Shown here piece by piece: positions 17,990 through 26,846 of a stretch of 64,000 bases of DNA. Made by a program: the position numbers and the translations under genes. The notes beneath the pieces were generated by a model, which searched no databases, was not told the origin of the DNA, and saw only the letters and a program-made list of their open reading frames with translations. The DNA is taken from positions 333,577 through 397,576 of the forward strand of contig NZ_QURB01000003.1 in the NCBI RefSeq assembly GCF_003402975.1, read 5' to 3'. Numbering within the stretch: position 1 is the first letter of the stretch; each line of letters starts with the position of its first letter. This DNA is from Brumimicrobium aurantiacum (GTDB lineage Bacteria; Bacteroidota; Bacteroidia; Flavobacteriales_D; Crocinitomicaceae).

Positions 17990-18457
17990 ATGCTAACTCC
18001 ATTGAATTTTCCAAAGACGGTGCTAAAACTCACGAAAAAGGGTGGTGATGTTTTTGTGTGGGATGAATTTCGTAAAAGAAAATTATTGTTGACGCCTGAA
18101 GAATGGGTGAGACAACATGTTTTACATTATTTAAACGAATATTGTCAAGTTCCACTTCCTTTAATTGCTTCAGAGTATGCAATTGAGGTCAATGGAATGT
18201 TGCGTCGTTGTGATGGAGTAGTGTTTGATCGGCAAGGAAAAGCAGTGGCAATTGTTGAGTGTAAAGCACCAAAGGTAAAATTGAATGAAGCTGTGTTGCA
18301 TCAAATTGCACAATACAATTTCAAGCTAAAAGTCAGTTGGCTAATTCTCACCAACGGATTGAATACAATTGTTGCTCATGTAAATCAATCCACTGGTGAA
18401 ATTTTGTACCGATCTGAAATTCCTAGTTTTGAGGTGATGGAGTCAATCGATATTTAA
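17990..18457 (+). CDS. Stand-alone HSDR_N (type I restriction R-subunit N-terminal) domain protein
   Basis: 155 residues matching the small HSDR_N-type proteins of Bacteroidota that start MLxxLNFP. WDEFRKRKLLLTPEEWVRQH spans about 24-43. A PD-(D/E)xK nuclease-like core follows: Asp75 in RRCDGVVFD and Glu90-Cys-Lys92 in VAIVECKAPK, with QIAQYN at 105-110. There is no helicase domain. The function of these stand-alone proteins is unknown; a DNA-end or nuclease role is inferred only from the fold. The ATG at 17990 is chosen from family N-termini and the promoter box; one 54 bases upstream is possible. Confidence 0.8.
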   Translation: MLTPLNFPKTVLKLTKKGGDVFVWDEFRKRKLLLTPEEWVRQHVLHYLNEYCQVPLPLIASEYAIEVNGMLRRCDGVVFDRQGKAVAIVECKAPKVKLNEAVLHQIAQYNFKLKVSWLILTNGLNTIVAHVNQSTGEILYRSEIPSFEVMESIDI

Positions 18458-18502
18458 ATACTGAAGAATGAAAAGTTATTAATGAGTAATTAAACCATTC
18501 GT

Positions 18503-18527
18503 AATCCGATAACTATCGGATCGTAAT
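18503..18527. repeat. Short hairpin direct repeat, left of OmpA lipoprotein gene
   Basis: The sequence contains ATCCGATAACTATCGGAT (18504-18521), a small hairpin, followed by CGTAATT. It recurs with a single base change at 19586-19610 in the same orientation, so the pair brackets the OmpA lipoprotein gene. Confidence 0.75.
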
Positions 18528-18536
18528 TAACTTCCT

Positions 18537-19502
18537 TTATTTCTCAATCAATTCCATTACTTCACTAAGGTCTGGGGATAAAATAATTTCAGTTCTTCTA
18601 TTTTTTGCTCTTCCTTCAGCAGTTTCGTTGCTTGCTCTAGGGTCAAATTCTCCTCTTCCAGAAGCTGTTAGTCGATCTGGATTCAAACCGTGTTCGCTTT
18701 GTAAAATTCGAACCATCGAAGTTGCTCTTGCAACACTTAAATCCCAATTGTCTTTGTATTGCGCTGTTTTAATTGGAATACTGTCTGTGTGTCCTTCAAC
18801 TAAAATTTGGAATTCTTTGTTTTTCTTTAAAACATCTCCTAATGCTTTTAAGGCCTCTAATCCTTTGTCTTGAACATTTGCTTTTCCAGATTTAAACATC
18901 AATTTATCTGACATTGAAACATAGATTTTACCGTTCTTGATTTCAGTAGTTAGTTCATCGCTATCAAAACCGAGTAAGGCTTCTCTTAAAACACGGTTTA
19001 AACGTTCGGCAATTGAATCTTGTTTTGCAATTTCTTGTTCTAAAGCTTTGATTTCTTGTTCCCTTTCGCTCAGTGCTTCCTCTTTCATGGCTAGGTGGCG
19101 CTCTTTTTCTTTGAGTCTTTCATCAAAAAGGTGTCCTTGATTAAGTTTTTCAGTAATGGCTTCAGAATAGCGTTGGCTTAAATCCATGTGTTCTTTCTCC
19201 AAAGACACTAAGTCTTCTTTGGTGGTGTTGTATTTGTGTTTAAGTTCTTTGTTGGTTGAAGATAAACTGTCGTTCTCAATTTCAAGTTTTTGATTGGTTT
19301 TCACCAAGAACTCATTCTCTTCTGTTTTAATACTTACTGTTTCACAAAGATCATCACGTTCTTCAACCACATCCATTAAACGACTGCTTCCTTGAATTCC
19401 ACCTTCTGGACGAGGTTCTCCACATTTGTAAATAGGCGCACAAGAAGCGAGTGAAAAAACTGCTCCAACAAATAGATATTTTAGGTTTTTATTTTTTATC
19501 AT
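18537..19502 (-). CDS. OmpA-family lipoprotein with coiled coil
   Basis: 321-residue lipoprotein with lipobox LASC and lipidated Cys21. A long charged coiled coil covers about residues 50-165, and a C-terminal OmpA/MotB peptidoglycan-binding domain covers about 190-310 (EGHTD at 236-240, NRRTEI at 301-306). It probably links the outer membrane or a membrane complex to peptidoglycan. It is monocistronic, with a TATATTTG box upstream, and is flanked by two copies of a 25-base hairpin repeat. Confidence 0.88.
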   Translation of the reverse strand: MIKNKNLKYLFVGAVFSLASCAPIYKCGEPRPEGGIQGSSRLMDVVEERDDLCETVSIKTEENEFLVKTNQKLEIENDSLSSTNKELKHKYNTTKEDLVSLEKEHMDLSQRYSEAITEKLNQGHLFDERLKEKERHLAMKEEALSEREQEIKALEQEIAKQDSIAERLNRVLREALLGFDSDELTTEIKNGKIYVSMSDKLMFKSGKANVQDKGLEALKALGDVLKKNKEFQILVEGHTDSIPIKTAQYKDNWDLSVARATSMVRILQSEHGLNPDRLTASGRGEFDPRASNETAEGRAKNRRTEIILSPDLSEVMELIEK

Positions 19503-19527
19503 CGTTTTAAAATTTTTGTCAATTACT

Positions 19528-19535
19528 CAAATATA
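19528..19535 (-). promoter_or_regulatory. -7 promoter box for the OmpA lipoprotein gene
   Basis: TATATTTG on the minus strand lies 25 bases upstream of the ATG and fits the TAnnTTTG consensus exactly. Confidence 0.6.
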
Positions 19536-19585
19536 GTGATTTAATATTTTTTAAATGAAAAGTGAAAAAATTAAGAATGAAAAAT

Positions 19586-19610
19586 AATCCGAAAACTATC
19601 GGATCGTAAT
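19586..19610. repeat. Short hairpin direct repeat, right of OmpA lipoprotein gene
   Basis: This is the second copy of the 18503-18527 repeat. The stem is weaker here because of one substitution (CCGAAAACTATCGG). It lies immediately downstream of the stop of the peptidase gene on the minus strand. Confidence 0.75.
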
Positions 19611-19618
19611 TGAATAAT

Positions 19619-20566
19619 CTAAATCTCTTTCATTAAAACTTTATACAATTCAATCATTGCTTCGATATCTGAAATATATACTTTTTCGGTAGGCGAGTGG
19701 ACATTGTCTTCTGGTGCGCCAATAAAACACCAGTCAAATGGTAGATCTGTCATTTGTAGCATTGAGCCATCACTTCCTCCAGCAGATTCAACTTCTAACT
19801 GATATTTAATCTTGTTTTCTTTTGCAAGCGCAATAATTTTATTCAAGAAGCTTCTTCTCGGAATGGCTTTGTCACGCATCGAAATCGCAACACCTCCATC
19901 GTGTTGAACACCATCTGTTACCCAAGTGATGTCTGAAATTAGGGCTTGACGAACTTTGTAATTATCATAAAGAAAGCGTCCTAAGAAGCCTACAGAACCG
20001 CCTCCGTGTTCTTCGTAAGTAGAAAATACGACAGCTCCATTTTCTAAGTCCTCACAAACTGTTAGCGCATTTAAAACACCTAAACGATTGTCTAAATATG
20101 GTGTTTGAACGTGTTGATCAGTTAAATTGAAGTCAGGTTTAAAACTTAAGTTGGTTCCTCTGTCAATCTCACGATCAAAAACATATTTTAAAGTTGTGTT
20201 ACCTTCATCGTCTTCAATCACCATCAATTCTGTTTCGATTTCACCTTGACTGTCGCTACCAACGAGTTTCATTCCGTCAATGGTACGTGGACCACCAATT
20301 TTAATTAAGTTATTGTTGTATCCAACCGTAAACCCTATGGTGTCGGTATGAGCGAAAATCGCAGTTCTTGGTTTTCCGAAAATCAATACAATTGCGTCTT
20401 GAAAGCCTTCACCATGATGAACTTCTACTTCACTTTTCCAATTTGCTTTGTTTTCATTGACATAATTAAGGATGAAATCTTTGATTGCTCCTTCGTCTCC
20501 GGAAGTTCCTCGAACTTCTATTAATTTTTCTAGTAACTCTGGTTTAAAATGTGCCAATTTTTTCAA
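19619..20566 (-). CDS. M42-like metalloaminopeptidase
   Basis: 315-residue cytoplasmic metallopeptidase of the M20/M42 clan. The five metal ligands are visible: His73 (FAHTDT), Asp159 (YLDNRLG), Glu186 next to the catalytic Glu185 (YEEHGGG), Asp212 (ISDITWV) and His290 (DNVHSPTEK). The start is most likely TTG: the codon two positions upstream is a stop and no ATG or GTG precedes the conserved region. The gene starts inside the end of the IMPACT-family gene, overlapping by 23 bases, so the two are co-transcribed. The peptide substrate is unknown. Confidence 0.88.
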   Translation of the reverse strand: MKKLAHFKPELLEKLIEVRGTSGDEGAIKDFILNYVNENKANWKSEVEVHHGEGFQDAIVLIFGKPRTAIFAHTDTIGFTVGYNNNLIKIGGPRTIDGMKLVGSDSQGEIETELMVIEDDEGNTTLKYVFDREIDRGTNLSFKPDFNLTDQHVQTPYLDNRLGVLNALTVCEDLENGAVVFSTYEEHGGGSVGFLGRFLYDNYKVRQALISDITWVTDGVQHDGGVAISMRDKAIPRRSFLNKIIALAKENKIKYQLEVESAGGSDGSMLQMTDLPFDWCFIGAPEDNVHSPTEKVYISDIEAMIELYKVLMKEI

Positions 20567-21158
20567 TTTTTAAAGATTCAAATCCTTTTAGTTTCTCCAA
20601 TAGGAGTGCAGTTCCGTCAATTTCTATTGCAATACTTAAATAGCAATCGTTTTCAAAAACTTGCTTGTTGATTTTTGCGTTATTGTCTTTCACCACATCC
20701 ATAATCAAAGCCATATCTTGATAATCAAAGAATAATTCAAAACGGTCTTTCACCACTTCTGTAATGATTTTTCCGTTTTCAAGTGCTTCTTTCGCTGCTG
20801 TTCTGTATGCGTTGATTAATCCACCGACACCTAGTTTTGTTCCTCCATAATAGCGAACTACTCCAATTAAAACATTGGTTAAATCATAGGATTGTATTTG
20901 TCCTAAAATAGGAGCTCCAGCCGAATTACTTGGTTCTCCATCATCGTTTGCACGATAAAGATCTTTCATGATTCCGAACCTGTAAGCATAGCATAAATGT
21001 CTTGCTTGGTGGTGTTCGTTGTTCCATTTTGCAAGAATTTCTTTGGCTTCATCTTCGTTTTCGCAGTTGATTGCGATTCCAATAAACTTGGATCCTTTTT
21101 CTTTGTACTGTCCTTCAGAAGTGCCTTTTAAGGTTTTGTATGTTGTGGGTATTTTCAG
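20544..21158 (-). CDS. IMPACT/YigZ-family protein with non-standard start
   Basis: 204-residue YigZ/IMPACT-family protein. The conserved N-terminal half (SEGQYKEKGSKFIGIA, then WNNEHHQARHLCYAYR and DDGEPSNSAGAPILGQI) and the ferredoxin-like C-terminal half are both present, so the gene is complete. However, no ATG, GTG or TTG lies in frame before the conserved domain: the first ATG is codon 64. A CTG at 21158, giving MKIPTTYKTL, is the best-placed start, 18 bases after a TATATTTG box; ATA two codons away is an alternative. A stop codon lies in frame at 21171-21173. These proteins are thought to act in translation stress or RNA metabolism. Confidence 0.82.
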   Translation of the reverse strand: MKIPTTYKTLKGTSEGQYKEKGSKFIGIAINCENEDEAKEILAKWNNEHHQARHLCYAYRFGIMKDLYRANDDGEPSNSAGAPILGQIQSYDLTNVLIGVVRYYGGTKLGVGGLINAYRTAAKEALENGKIITEVVKDRFELFFDYQDMALIMDVVKDNNAKINKQVFENDCYLSIAIEIDGTALLLEKLKGFESLKIEKIGTF

Positions 21159-21166
21159 TATATTTG
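21159..21166 (+). promoter_or_regulatory. -7 promoter box for the 21204 lipoprotein gene
   Basis: TATATTTG on the plus strand, 37 bases before the ATG. It is arranged divergently with the minus-strand box at 21176-21183. Confidence 0.5.
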
Positions 21167-21175
21167 ACTTTTATG

Positions 21176-21183
21176 CAAATATA
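21176..21183 (-). promoter_or_regulatory. -7 promoter box for the IMPACT-peptidase operon
   Basis: TATATTTG on the minus strand, ending 17 bases before the inferred CTG start. It supports transcription beginning just upstream of the conserved IMPACT domain. Confidence 0.6.
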
Positions 21184-21203
21184 ATAAGTAATCTACGAAA
21201 AGT

Positions 21204-21716
21204 ATGAAGTTCAATTTATCAATATATGTTTTTGTTTGTTTTTTAATGTTTTCTTGTGATAAAGAAGAGCAATCTTGTTCAGATGGGAAATTTACTCCAG
21301 AAAAAGAAGAAAAAGTTGATTGTGGCGGTGTTTGTCCTCCTTGTGATTTCGAACCAACAGTTATCGATCATTATGTTTCTGCTAAAGTAAATGGAGAAAG
21401 CGTTAGTTTTACAGATTTTGGAATTGCTAAAAACGCTAATTATATCCTCACATTTTTTAATGATAGTTTGACCTTTAATCTCAATTTAGGAGCTGATGAA
21501 TCCTTGGGAAGTCATCAAGTGCTTGAGATGAATTCAAACGGAACGAAGAATGGAGAGCAATTCCTTGAACTTTATGAGGGAGTAGTTGTTTTTTCGGAGG
21601 TAGATACGGTGAATAAAGAAATGTCTGGATTCTTTAAAGCAAAGTTTCATAAAACATCAAACTATTCTGATACTTTGGCGCTCACTTCCGGAGCATTTTC
21701 TAAAGTTTCTTGGTAG
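21204..21716 (+). CDS. Lipoprotein with CDGGVC-type cysteine motif
   Basis: 170-residue predicted lipoprotein: lipobox MFSC with Cys18, followed by CSDGKFTPEKEEKVDCGGVC and CPPC. This Cys/Gly motif (C-x-D/N-G-x-x-x-x-x-E...DCGG-x-C-x-x-C) is seen near the N-terminus of many Bacteroidota surface lipoproteins. The remaining 120 residues look beta-rich (VSAKVNGESVSFTDFG, LTFNLNLGADESLG) and have no enzyme motif. It is probably exported to the outer membrane. Its function is unknown. Confidence 0.75.
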   Translation: MKFNLSIYVFVCFLMFSCDKEEQSCSDGKFTPEKEEKVDCGGVCPPCDFEPTVIDHYVSAKVNGESVSFTDFGIAKNANYILTFFNDSLTFNLNLGADESLGSHQVLEMNSNGTKNGEQFLELYEGVVVFSEVDTVNKEMSGFFKAKFHKTSNYSDTLALTSGAFSKVSW

Positions 21717-21808
21717 TGAAGACCTTTTACTTAAATCCAATTAAAGGGTTGAATTAGCTCTTGAAGTCATGATTTAAATGATGTGACTTTTATAATCGAA
21801 AATATCCA

Positions 21809-22876
21809 ATGAAATTAGATTTACAGCATAATCTGAAAAAATATAAGCGTCCTTTTTTAATCGCTGGTCCATGCAGTGTGGAGAGTGAGGAGCAAATGAT
21901 GCAAGTGGCCCAAGACCTTTCGGAGCTTCAACCTGCACTTATCCGTGGTGGGATTTGGAAGCCAAGAACACGACCTAATTCATTTGAAGGAATAGGAGCG
22001 ATTGGTTTGCCTTGGTTGGTAAATGCTGGAAAAGAAGTTGGAGTTCCAGTTACAACAGAAGTGGCCAATGCGATTCATGTTGAAGCAGCCTTGAAAGCAG
22101 GAGTTGATGTGCTTTGGATTGGCGCCCGAACTGCAGTGAATCCTTTTGCGGTGCAAGAAATTGCCGATGCTGTTCAAGGAACTGATATCACTGTTATGAT
22201 AAAAAACCCGATCAATCCAGATTTAATGCTTTGGATTGGTGCATTTGAGCGTTTTCAAAAGGCGGGAATCAATGATTTGATTGCTATCCACAGAGGTTTT
22301 TCTGTTTATAAACACCCGCGTTATCGAAATGTACCGAATTGGGAGATTCCTATCGGGTTAACAGAAGAAATGCCTGAAATCCCATTGATTTGCGACCCAA
22401 GTCATATTTCAGGAAGAAGAGATGGATTGTTTCCGATAGCGCAAAAGGCAATGGATTTGAATTTTGCTGGCTTGATGATTGAAACCCATAATAATCCTGA
22501 TAAAGCATGGTCGGATGCACAACAACAAATAACTCCAAATCAATTAAAGGAATTACTTGATCAATTGGTTTTAAGAAAAGCCGATATTCATGTTGAAGGA
22601 CTGGATTTTATAGGAATTCAACGAAAAAAGATTGAAGAAATAGATAACCAACTTTTTAACTTACTCAAAGAAAGAATGGAGATTGTAAGAGATATTGGTG
22701 AGTATAAGAAAGAGAAAAACATTACTATTCTACAATCAGAACATTGGAAGAAAATGATTGAACAACGCCTTGCTCAAGCTGAACAGTTAGAGTTGAGTAT
22801 TGATTTTCTTCGCAGTGTTTTAGACGCAATCCATCAAGAGTCTATTCGCCATCAAACAAAAGTGATGAACCCGTAG
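21809..22876 (+). CDS. Bifunctional DAHP synthase / chorismate mutase
   Basis: 355 residues. Residues 1-260 form a type I-beta (KDO8PS-like) DAHP synthase: FLIAGPCSVESEEQ near 17, RGGIWKPRTRPNSFEG near 46, and KNPINPDLMLWIGA and CDPSHISGRRD later. Residues 270-350 form a type II (AroQ) chorismate mutase (RKKIEEIDNQLFNLLKERME, then YKKEKNITI). It makes the first shikimate-pathway intermediate and isomerises chorismate to prephenate. The fused C-terminal mutase may also give allosteric control. The arrangement is normal for Bacteroidota. Confidence 0.94.
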   Translation: MKLDLQHNLKKYKRPFLIAGPCSVESEEQMMQVAQDLSELQPALIRGGIWKPRTRPNSFEGIGAIGLPWLVNAGKEVGVPVTTEVANAIHVEAALKAGVDVLWIGARTAVNPFAVQEIADAVQGTDITVMIKNPINPDLMLWIGAFERFQKAGINDLIAIHRGFSVYKHPRYRNVPNWEIPIGLTEEMPEIPLICDPSHISGRRDGLFPIAQKAMDLNFAGLMIETHNNPDKAWSDAQQQITPNQLKELLDQLVLRKADIHVEGLDFIGIQRKKIEEIDNQLFNLLKERMEIVRDIGEYKKEKNITILQSEHWKKMIEQRLAQAEQLELSIDFLRSVLDAIHQESIRHQTKVMNP

Positions 22877-22890
22877 TTAATTATGGATTT

Positions 22891-22936
22891 TCAATTACGA
22901 ATTACGGATTACGAATTGGAGAATTGTGTGAATTCG
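22891..22936. repeat. Direct repeat, left copy (icmF upstream region)
   Basis: The sequence TCAATTACGAATTACGGATT continues with ACGAATTGGAG and ATTGTGTGAATTCG. The right copy is at 23271-23324 and contains one additional ACGAATT unit. Itself built from short ATTACGA words. Confidence 0.85.
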
Positions 22937-23002
22937 CAACCGAATATCCATATTTAAATAAATCCATTGAAAGTAGTTTGGTTAAGAATTCTAGCTGGAA
23001 AT

Positions 23003-23164
23003 AGTTCTCTCATCGTTCCGATTTCGAGATGACCTCGCTTATGTGGTTTGGTTTGAAAAAAGTGTGGGGAAAATTGGGTGGGGAAGTCGTTTAAATTTCT
23101 CCACACTTTTTTCTTTAATATCTCTTTGGACTGGTCATCTCGAACGACTTTGTCGGAGAGATCT
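23003..23164. repeat. Inverted-arm dispersed element
   Basis: The left arm (23003-23034) ends TTTCGAGATGACC and the right arm (23133-23164) begins GGTCATCTCGAACGAC, with outer ends AGTTCTCTC and GAGAGATCT. The interior carries a perfect GAAAAAAGTGTGG/CCACACTTTTTTC hairpin (23055-23067 with 23101-23113). The architecture matches the element at 1833-1997. Confidence 0.8.
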
Positions 23165-23270
23165 TTTCCGGTTAAAACTGTTTTTCGAATCATGGTAGAG
23201 TATGTGGTATCTACTAATTTTAGAAAAAAATAACTCAAATGGTGTTCAGCCTTTAATCAATTACGAATGT

Positions 23271-23324
23271 TCAATTACGAATTACGGATTACGAATTACG
23301 AATTGGAGGATTGTGTGAATTCGT
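23271..23324. repeat. Direct repeat, right copy (icmF upstream region)
   Basis: Second copy of the 22891-22936 repeat, ending GGAGGATTGTGTGAATTCG. With the left copy it brackets about 330 bases, as if the region between had been duplicated at its ends or inserted. Confidence 0.85.
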
Positions 23325-23384
23325 AATTAAACCATTCCTAATTGATTAATTCCTAATTCGTAATTAATTTCACCATAAACTCCT

Positions 23385-23392
23385 TATATTTG
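23385..23392 (+). promoter_or_regulatory. -7 promoter box for icmF
   Basis: TATATTTG followed by CGGG, 23 bases before the icmF ATG; an exact match to TAnnTTTG. Confidence 0.65.
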
Positions 23393-23415
23393 CGGGTATT
23401 CATTAGAATAAAATT

Positions 23416-26400
23416 ATGGAGAAAATTATACCTTATAAACCAAAGAATAAAGTAAGAATAGTTACTGCAGCCTCACTTTTTGATGGCCATGATGCAGCAA
23501 TAAACGTAATGCGTAGAATCATTCAAGCCTCAGGTTGTGAGGTGATTCACCTTGGACACGATAGAAGTGTTGATGAGGTTGTAAATTGTGCTATTCAAGA
23601 GGATGTGCAAGCTATTGCAATGACTTCTTACCAAGGAGGGCATACAGAATATTTAAAATACATGTATGATTTGCTCCAAGAAAGAGGGGCGCCACAAATC
23701 AAAATATTCGCAGGTGGTGGTGGAACAATCCTTCCTGATGAAATTAAAGAATTACATGAATATGGAATCACGCGTATCTATCATCCAGATGATGGTCGTG
23801 AGATGGGATTGCAAGGAATGATCAATGATTTAATTGAACAATCTGATTTTACAGTAGGTAAAGATGTAAAAGTTGATCCTAAAAGCTTAAAAAACAAGAA
23901 AGACGCAGATATTGCAAAAGTGATTTCAGCAGCAGAAAATCATCCAGAGGAATCTAAACAACTTCTAGATGAAATGCATGAATTGGCTGAAAAGGCAAAT
24001 GTTCCAGTACTTGGTATTACAGGTACAGGTGGGGCTGGAAAGTCATCACTTGTAGATGAATTAGTGCGTCGTTTTCTAATCGATTTTGAAGATAAACACA
24101 TCGCTGTTGTTTCTGTAGATCCGTCGAAGAGAAAAACTGGTGGAGCATTGCTTGGAGATAGAATTAGAATGAACTCTATTTCTAGTGACCGTGTTTATAT
24201 GCGTTCTTTGGCAACGCGTCAATCTAATTTAGCACTTTCTAAATATGTTGCAGAGGCATTGTTGGTACTTAAAGCAGCAGAATATGATTTAATTATCCTT
24301 GAAACTTCTGGTATTGGTCAGTCTGATACAGAAATCATGGACCATTCAGATGCAAGTTTGTATGTGATGACGCCAGAATACGGTGCTGCAACACAGTTGG
24401 AGAAAATCGATATGCTTGATTTCGCCGATGTAATTGCATTGAATAAATTTGACAAACGTGGAGCTTTAGATGCTTTGAGGGATGTACGTAAACAATACCA
24501 AAGAAATCATGTGCGTTTTGATGACGCTGTTGATGATATGCCTGTTTACGGTACAATCGCTTCGCAGTTCAACGATCCTGGAATGAATCAGTTGTATAAA
24601 GTTTTGATTGAGACATTGAATGAAAAAACTGAATCAAAATTGACGTCTACTTTTGAAATCACAGATGAAATGTCAGAGAAGATATTTGTGATTCCACCAG
24701 AAAGAACACGTTATTTATCAGAAATTTCTGAAAACAATAGAAATTATGACCGTTGGGTTGAAAATCAAGTAGCGGTAGCAGATAAATTGTACGGAATTCA
24801 AAAATCAATGGATACCATTTCAGAAAGTGAAATGGAAGACAAAGATCGATTGGTGAAAGGATTGACTGAAGCTTTTGAAAAGTTGAAAATGGACTTAAAT
24901 CCTCACAATTGGGAAGCCATTGAAACTTGGGGCGACAAAGTACAGAAATATAAAGATCCTGTCTTTAAATTTAAAGTGAGAGATAAAGAATTAAAGATTC
25001 AAACACATACAGAATCACTTTCTCACCTACAAATACCAAAGATTGCCTTACCAAAATATTCTTCATGGGGAGATATTTTAAAATGGTTGCTACAAGAAAA
25101 TGTACCGGGTGAATTCCCATACACAGCAGGATTATTCCCTTTCAAACGTGAGGGAGAAGACCCAACAAGAATGTTTGCAGGAGAAGGAGGACCAGAGCGT
25201 ACAAACAAACGTTTTCACTACGTGAGTTTAGGAATGCCTGCAAAACGACTTTCTACAGCATTTGATTCAGTAACATTATACGGAAACGACCCTGCGGAAC
25301 GTCCAGATATTTACGGGAAGATTGGTAACTCTGGAGTTTCAATTTGTTGTTTAGATGATGCGAAAAAATTATACTCAGGATTTGATTTAAGTGATCCGAA
25401 AACATCTGTTTCAATGACCATCAACGGTCCAGCACCAATGTTGTTAGGTTACTTTATGAATGCTGCCATTGACCAAGCCTGTGAAAAATACATCAAGGCC
25501 AATGGAATGGAAGAAGAGATTCAAGCGAAAATCAAATCAATTTTTAATGAATTAGGAACAGAGCAACCAAAATATCAAGGTGAATTACCTGAAGGAAATG
25601 ATGGCTTAGGTTTGATGTTACTAGGATTGACAGGAGATCAAGTTTTACCAGCTGATGTTTATGCTCAAATTAAGAAAGATACACTAGCTGTTGTTCGTGG
25701 AACAGTTCAAGCAGATATTTTAAAAGAAGATCAAGCTCAAAACACATGTATTTTCTCAACAGAATTTGCATTGCGTTTGATGGGAGATGTTCAAGAGTAT
25801 TTCATTAAAGAAAAGGTAAGGAATTTCTATTCTGTATCTATTTCAGGATACCATATTTCAGAAGCAGGAGCTAATCCAATTACACAATTGGCATTAACGC
25901 TTTCAAACGGATTTACTTATGTAGAATATTACTTAAGCCGTGGAATGGACATCAATGCATTTGGTCCGAATTTATCATTCTTCTTTTCAAACGGAATTGA
26001 TCCAGAATATGCTGTGATTGGTCGTGTAGCAAGAAGAATTTGGGCAAAAGCAATGCGTGAGAAATACGGAGCGAATAAACGTGCTCAAATGTTGAAATAC
26101 CATATTCAAACCTCTGGACGTTCTTTACACGCTCAAGAAATTGATTTCAACGATATTCGCACAACATTACAGGCTTTGTATGCAATTTATGACAACTGTA
26201 ATTCATTACATACGAATGCTTATGATGAGGCAATTACAACACCAACAGAGAATTCTGTACGTAGAGCAATGGCTATTCAGTTAATCATCAACAAAGAGTT
26301 AGGTTTAGCGAAAAATGAAAACCCAATCCAAGGATCTTTCATTATTGAGGAATTAACAGACTTAGTTGAAGAAGCAGTGTTGACAGAGTTTGACCGTATT

Positions 26401-26796
26401 ACAGAAAGAGGCGGTGTGCTTGGTGCAATGGAAACAATGTATCAACGTTCTAAGATTCAAGAAGAGTCATTACACTATGAAACGTTGAAGCATACAGGGG
26501 AATTCCCAATCATTGGAGTGAATACATTCAAAAGTTCTCAAGGTTCGCCAACGATTGTACCAAAAGAAGTTGTACGTGCAACCGAAGAGGAGAAGCAATA
26601 TCAAATTTCAATGTTAGCTGACTTGCACGAAGCGAGAAAAGAAGAATCAGAGAAATGGTTAAACATTCTTCAGGATGCAGCCGTGAACAATGAAAATATG
26701 TTTGAGACATTGATGGAAGCAAGTAAGTTCTGTTCTTTAGGACAAATTACCAATGCGCTGTTTAATGTTGGAGGACAATACAGAAGAAATATGTAA
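23416..26796 (+). CDS. icmF: IcmF: fused isobutyryl-CoA mutase with B12-binding and G-protein chaperone domains
   Basis: 1126 residues in the IcmF order. The cobalamin-binding domain covers about 12-145 (FDGHDAAIN, with His25 as the lower cobalt ligand). The MeaB-like GTPase chaperone domain has P-loop GTGGAGKS at 203-210 and NKFDKRG at 343-349. The acyl-CoA mutase barrel runs from about 530 to 1110. Phe587 in RMFAGEGG takes the place where methylmalonyl-CoA mutases have Tyr, matching isobutyryl-CoA mutases. It interconverts isobutyryl-CoA and n-butyryl-CoA (and sometimes pivalyl/isovaleryl-CoA). It appears monocistronic, with its own promoter box. Confidence 0.95.
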   Translation: MEKIIPYKPKNKVRIVTAASLFDGHDAAINVMRRIIQASGCEVIHLGHDRSVDEVVNCAIQEDVQAIAMTSYQGGHTEYLKYMYDLLQERGAPQIKIFAGGGGTILPDEIKELHEYGITRIYHPDDGREMGLQGMINDLIEQSDFTVGKDVKVDPKSLKNKKDADIAKVISAAENHPEESKQLLDEMHELAEKANVPVLGITGTGGAGKSSLVDELVRRFLIDFEDKHIAVVSVDPSKRKTGGALLGDRIRMNSISSDRVYMRSLATRQSNLALSKYVAEALLVLKAAEYDLIILETSGIGQSDTEIMDHSDASLYVMTPEYGAATQLEKIDMLDFADVIALNKFDKRGALDALRDVRKQYQRNHVRFDDAVDDMPVYGTIASQFNDPGMNQLYKVLIETLNEKTESKLTSTFEITDEMSEKIFVIPPERTRYLSEISENNRNYDRWVENQVAVADKLYGIQKSMDTISESEMEDKDRLVKGLTEAFEKLKMDLNPHNWEAIETWGDKVQKYKDPVFKFKVRDKELKIQTHTESLSHLQIPKIALPKYSSWGDILKWLLQENVPGEFPYTAGLFPFKREGEDPTRMFAGEGGPERTNKRFHYVSLGMPAKRLSTAFDSVTLYGNDPAERPDIYGKIGNSGVSICCLDDAKKLYSGFDLSDPKTSVSMTINGPAPMLLGYFMNAAIDQACEKYIKANGMEEEIQAKIKSIFNELGTEQPKYQGELPEGNDGLGLMLLGLTGDQVLPADVYAQIKKDTLAVVRGTVQADILKEDQAQNTCIFSTEFALRLMGDVQEYFIKEKVRNFYSVSISGYHISEAGANPITQLALTLSNGFTYVEYYLSRGMDINAFGPNLSFFFSNGIDPEYAVIGRVARRIWAKAMREKYGANKRAQMLKYHIQTSGRSLHAQEIDFNDIRTTLQALYAIYDNCNSLHTNAYDEAITTPTENSVRRAMAIQLIINKELGLAKNENPIQGSFIIEELTDLVEEAVLTEFDRITERGGVLGAMETMYQRSKIQEESLHYETLKHTGEFPIIGVNTFKSSQGSPTIVPKEVVRATEEEKQYQISMLADLHEARKEESEKWLNILQDAAVNNENMFETLMEASKFCSLGQITNALFNVGGQYRRNM

Positions 26797-26846
26797 TTTG
26801 TTTAAAGCATATCGGGAGCTTTACTAGTTTTCTTTTAATTGGAAAA

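Larger units (their letters stand above)
22877..23415. other. Gene-free interval with nested direct and inverted repeats
   Basis: 539 bases upstream of icmF. Direct repeats at 22891-22936 and 23271-23324 enclose an inverted-arm element at 23003-23164. An open frame spans the element on the minus strand but shows no protein-like features. Confidence 0.75.

Noticed and set aside
22954..23238. 94-residue open frame on the minus strand
   Set aside because: It runs through the inverted-arm dispersed element and its hairpin; composition is not protein-like and no promoter or relatives are apparent.
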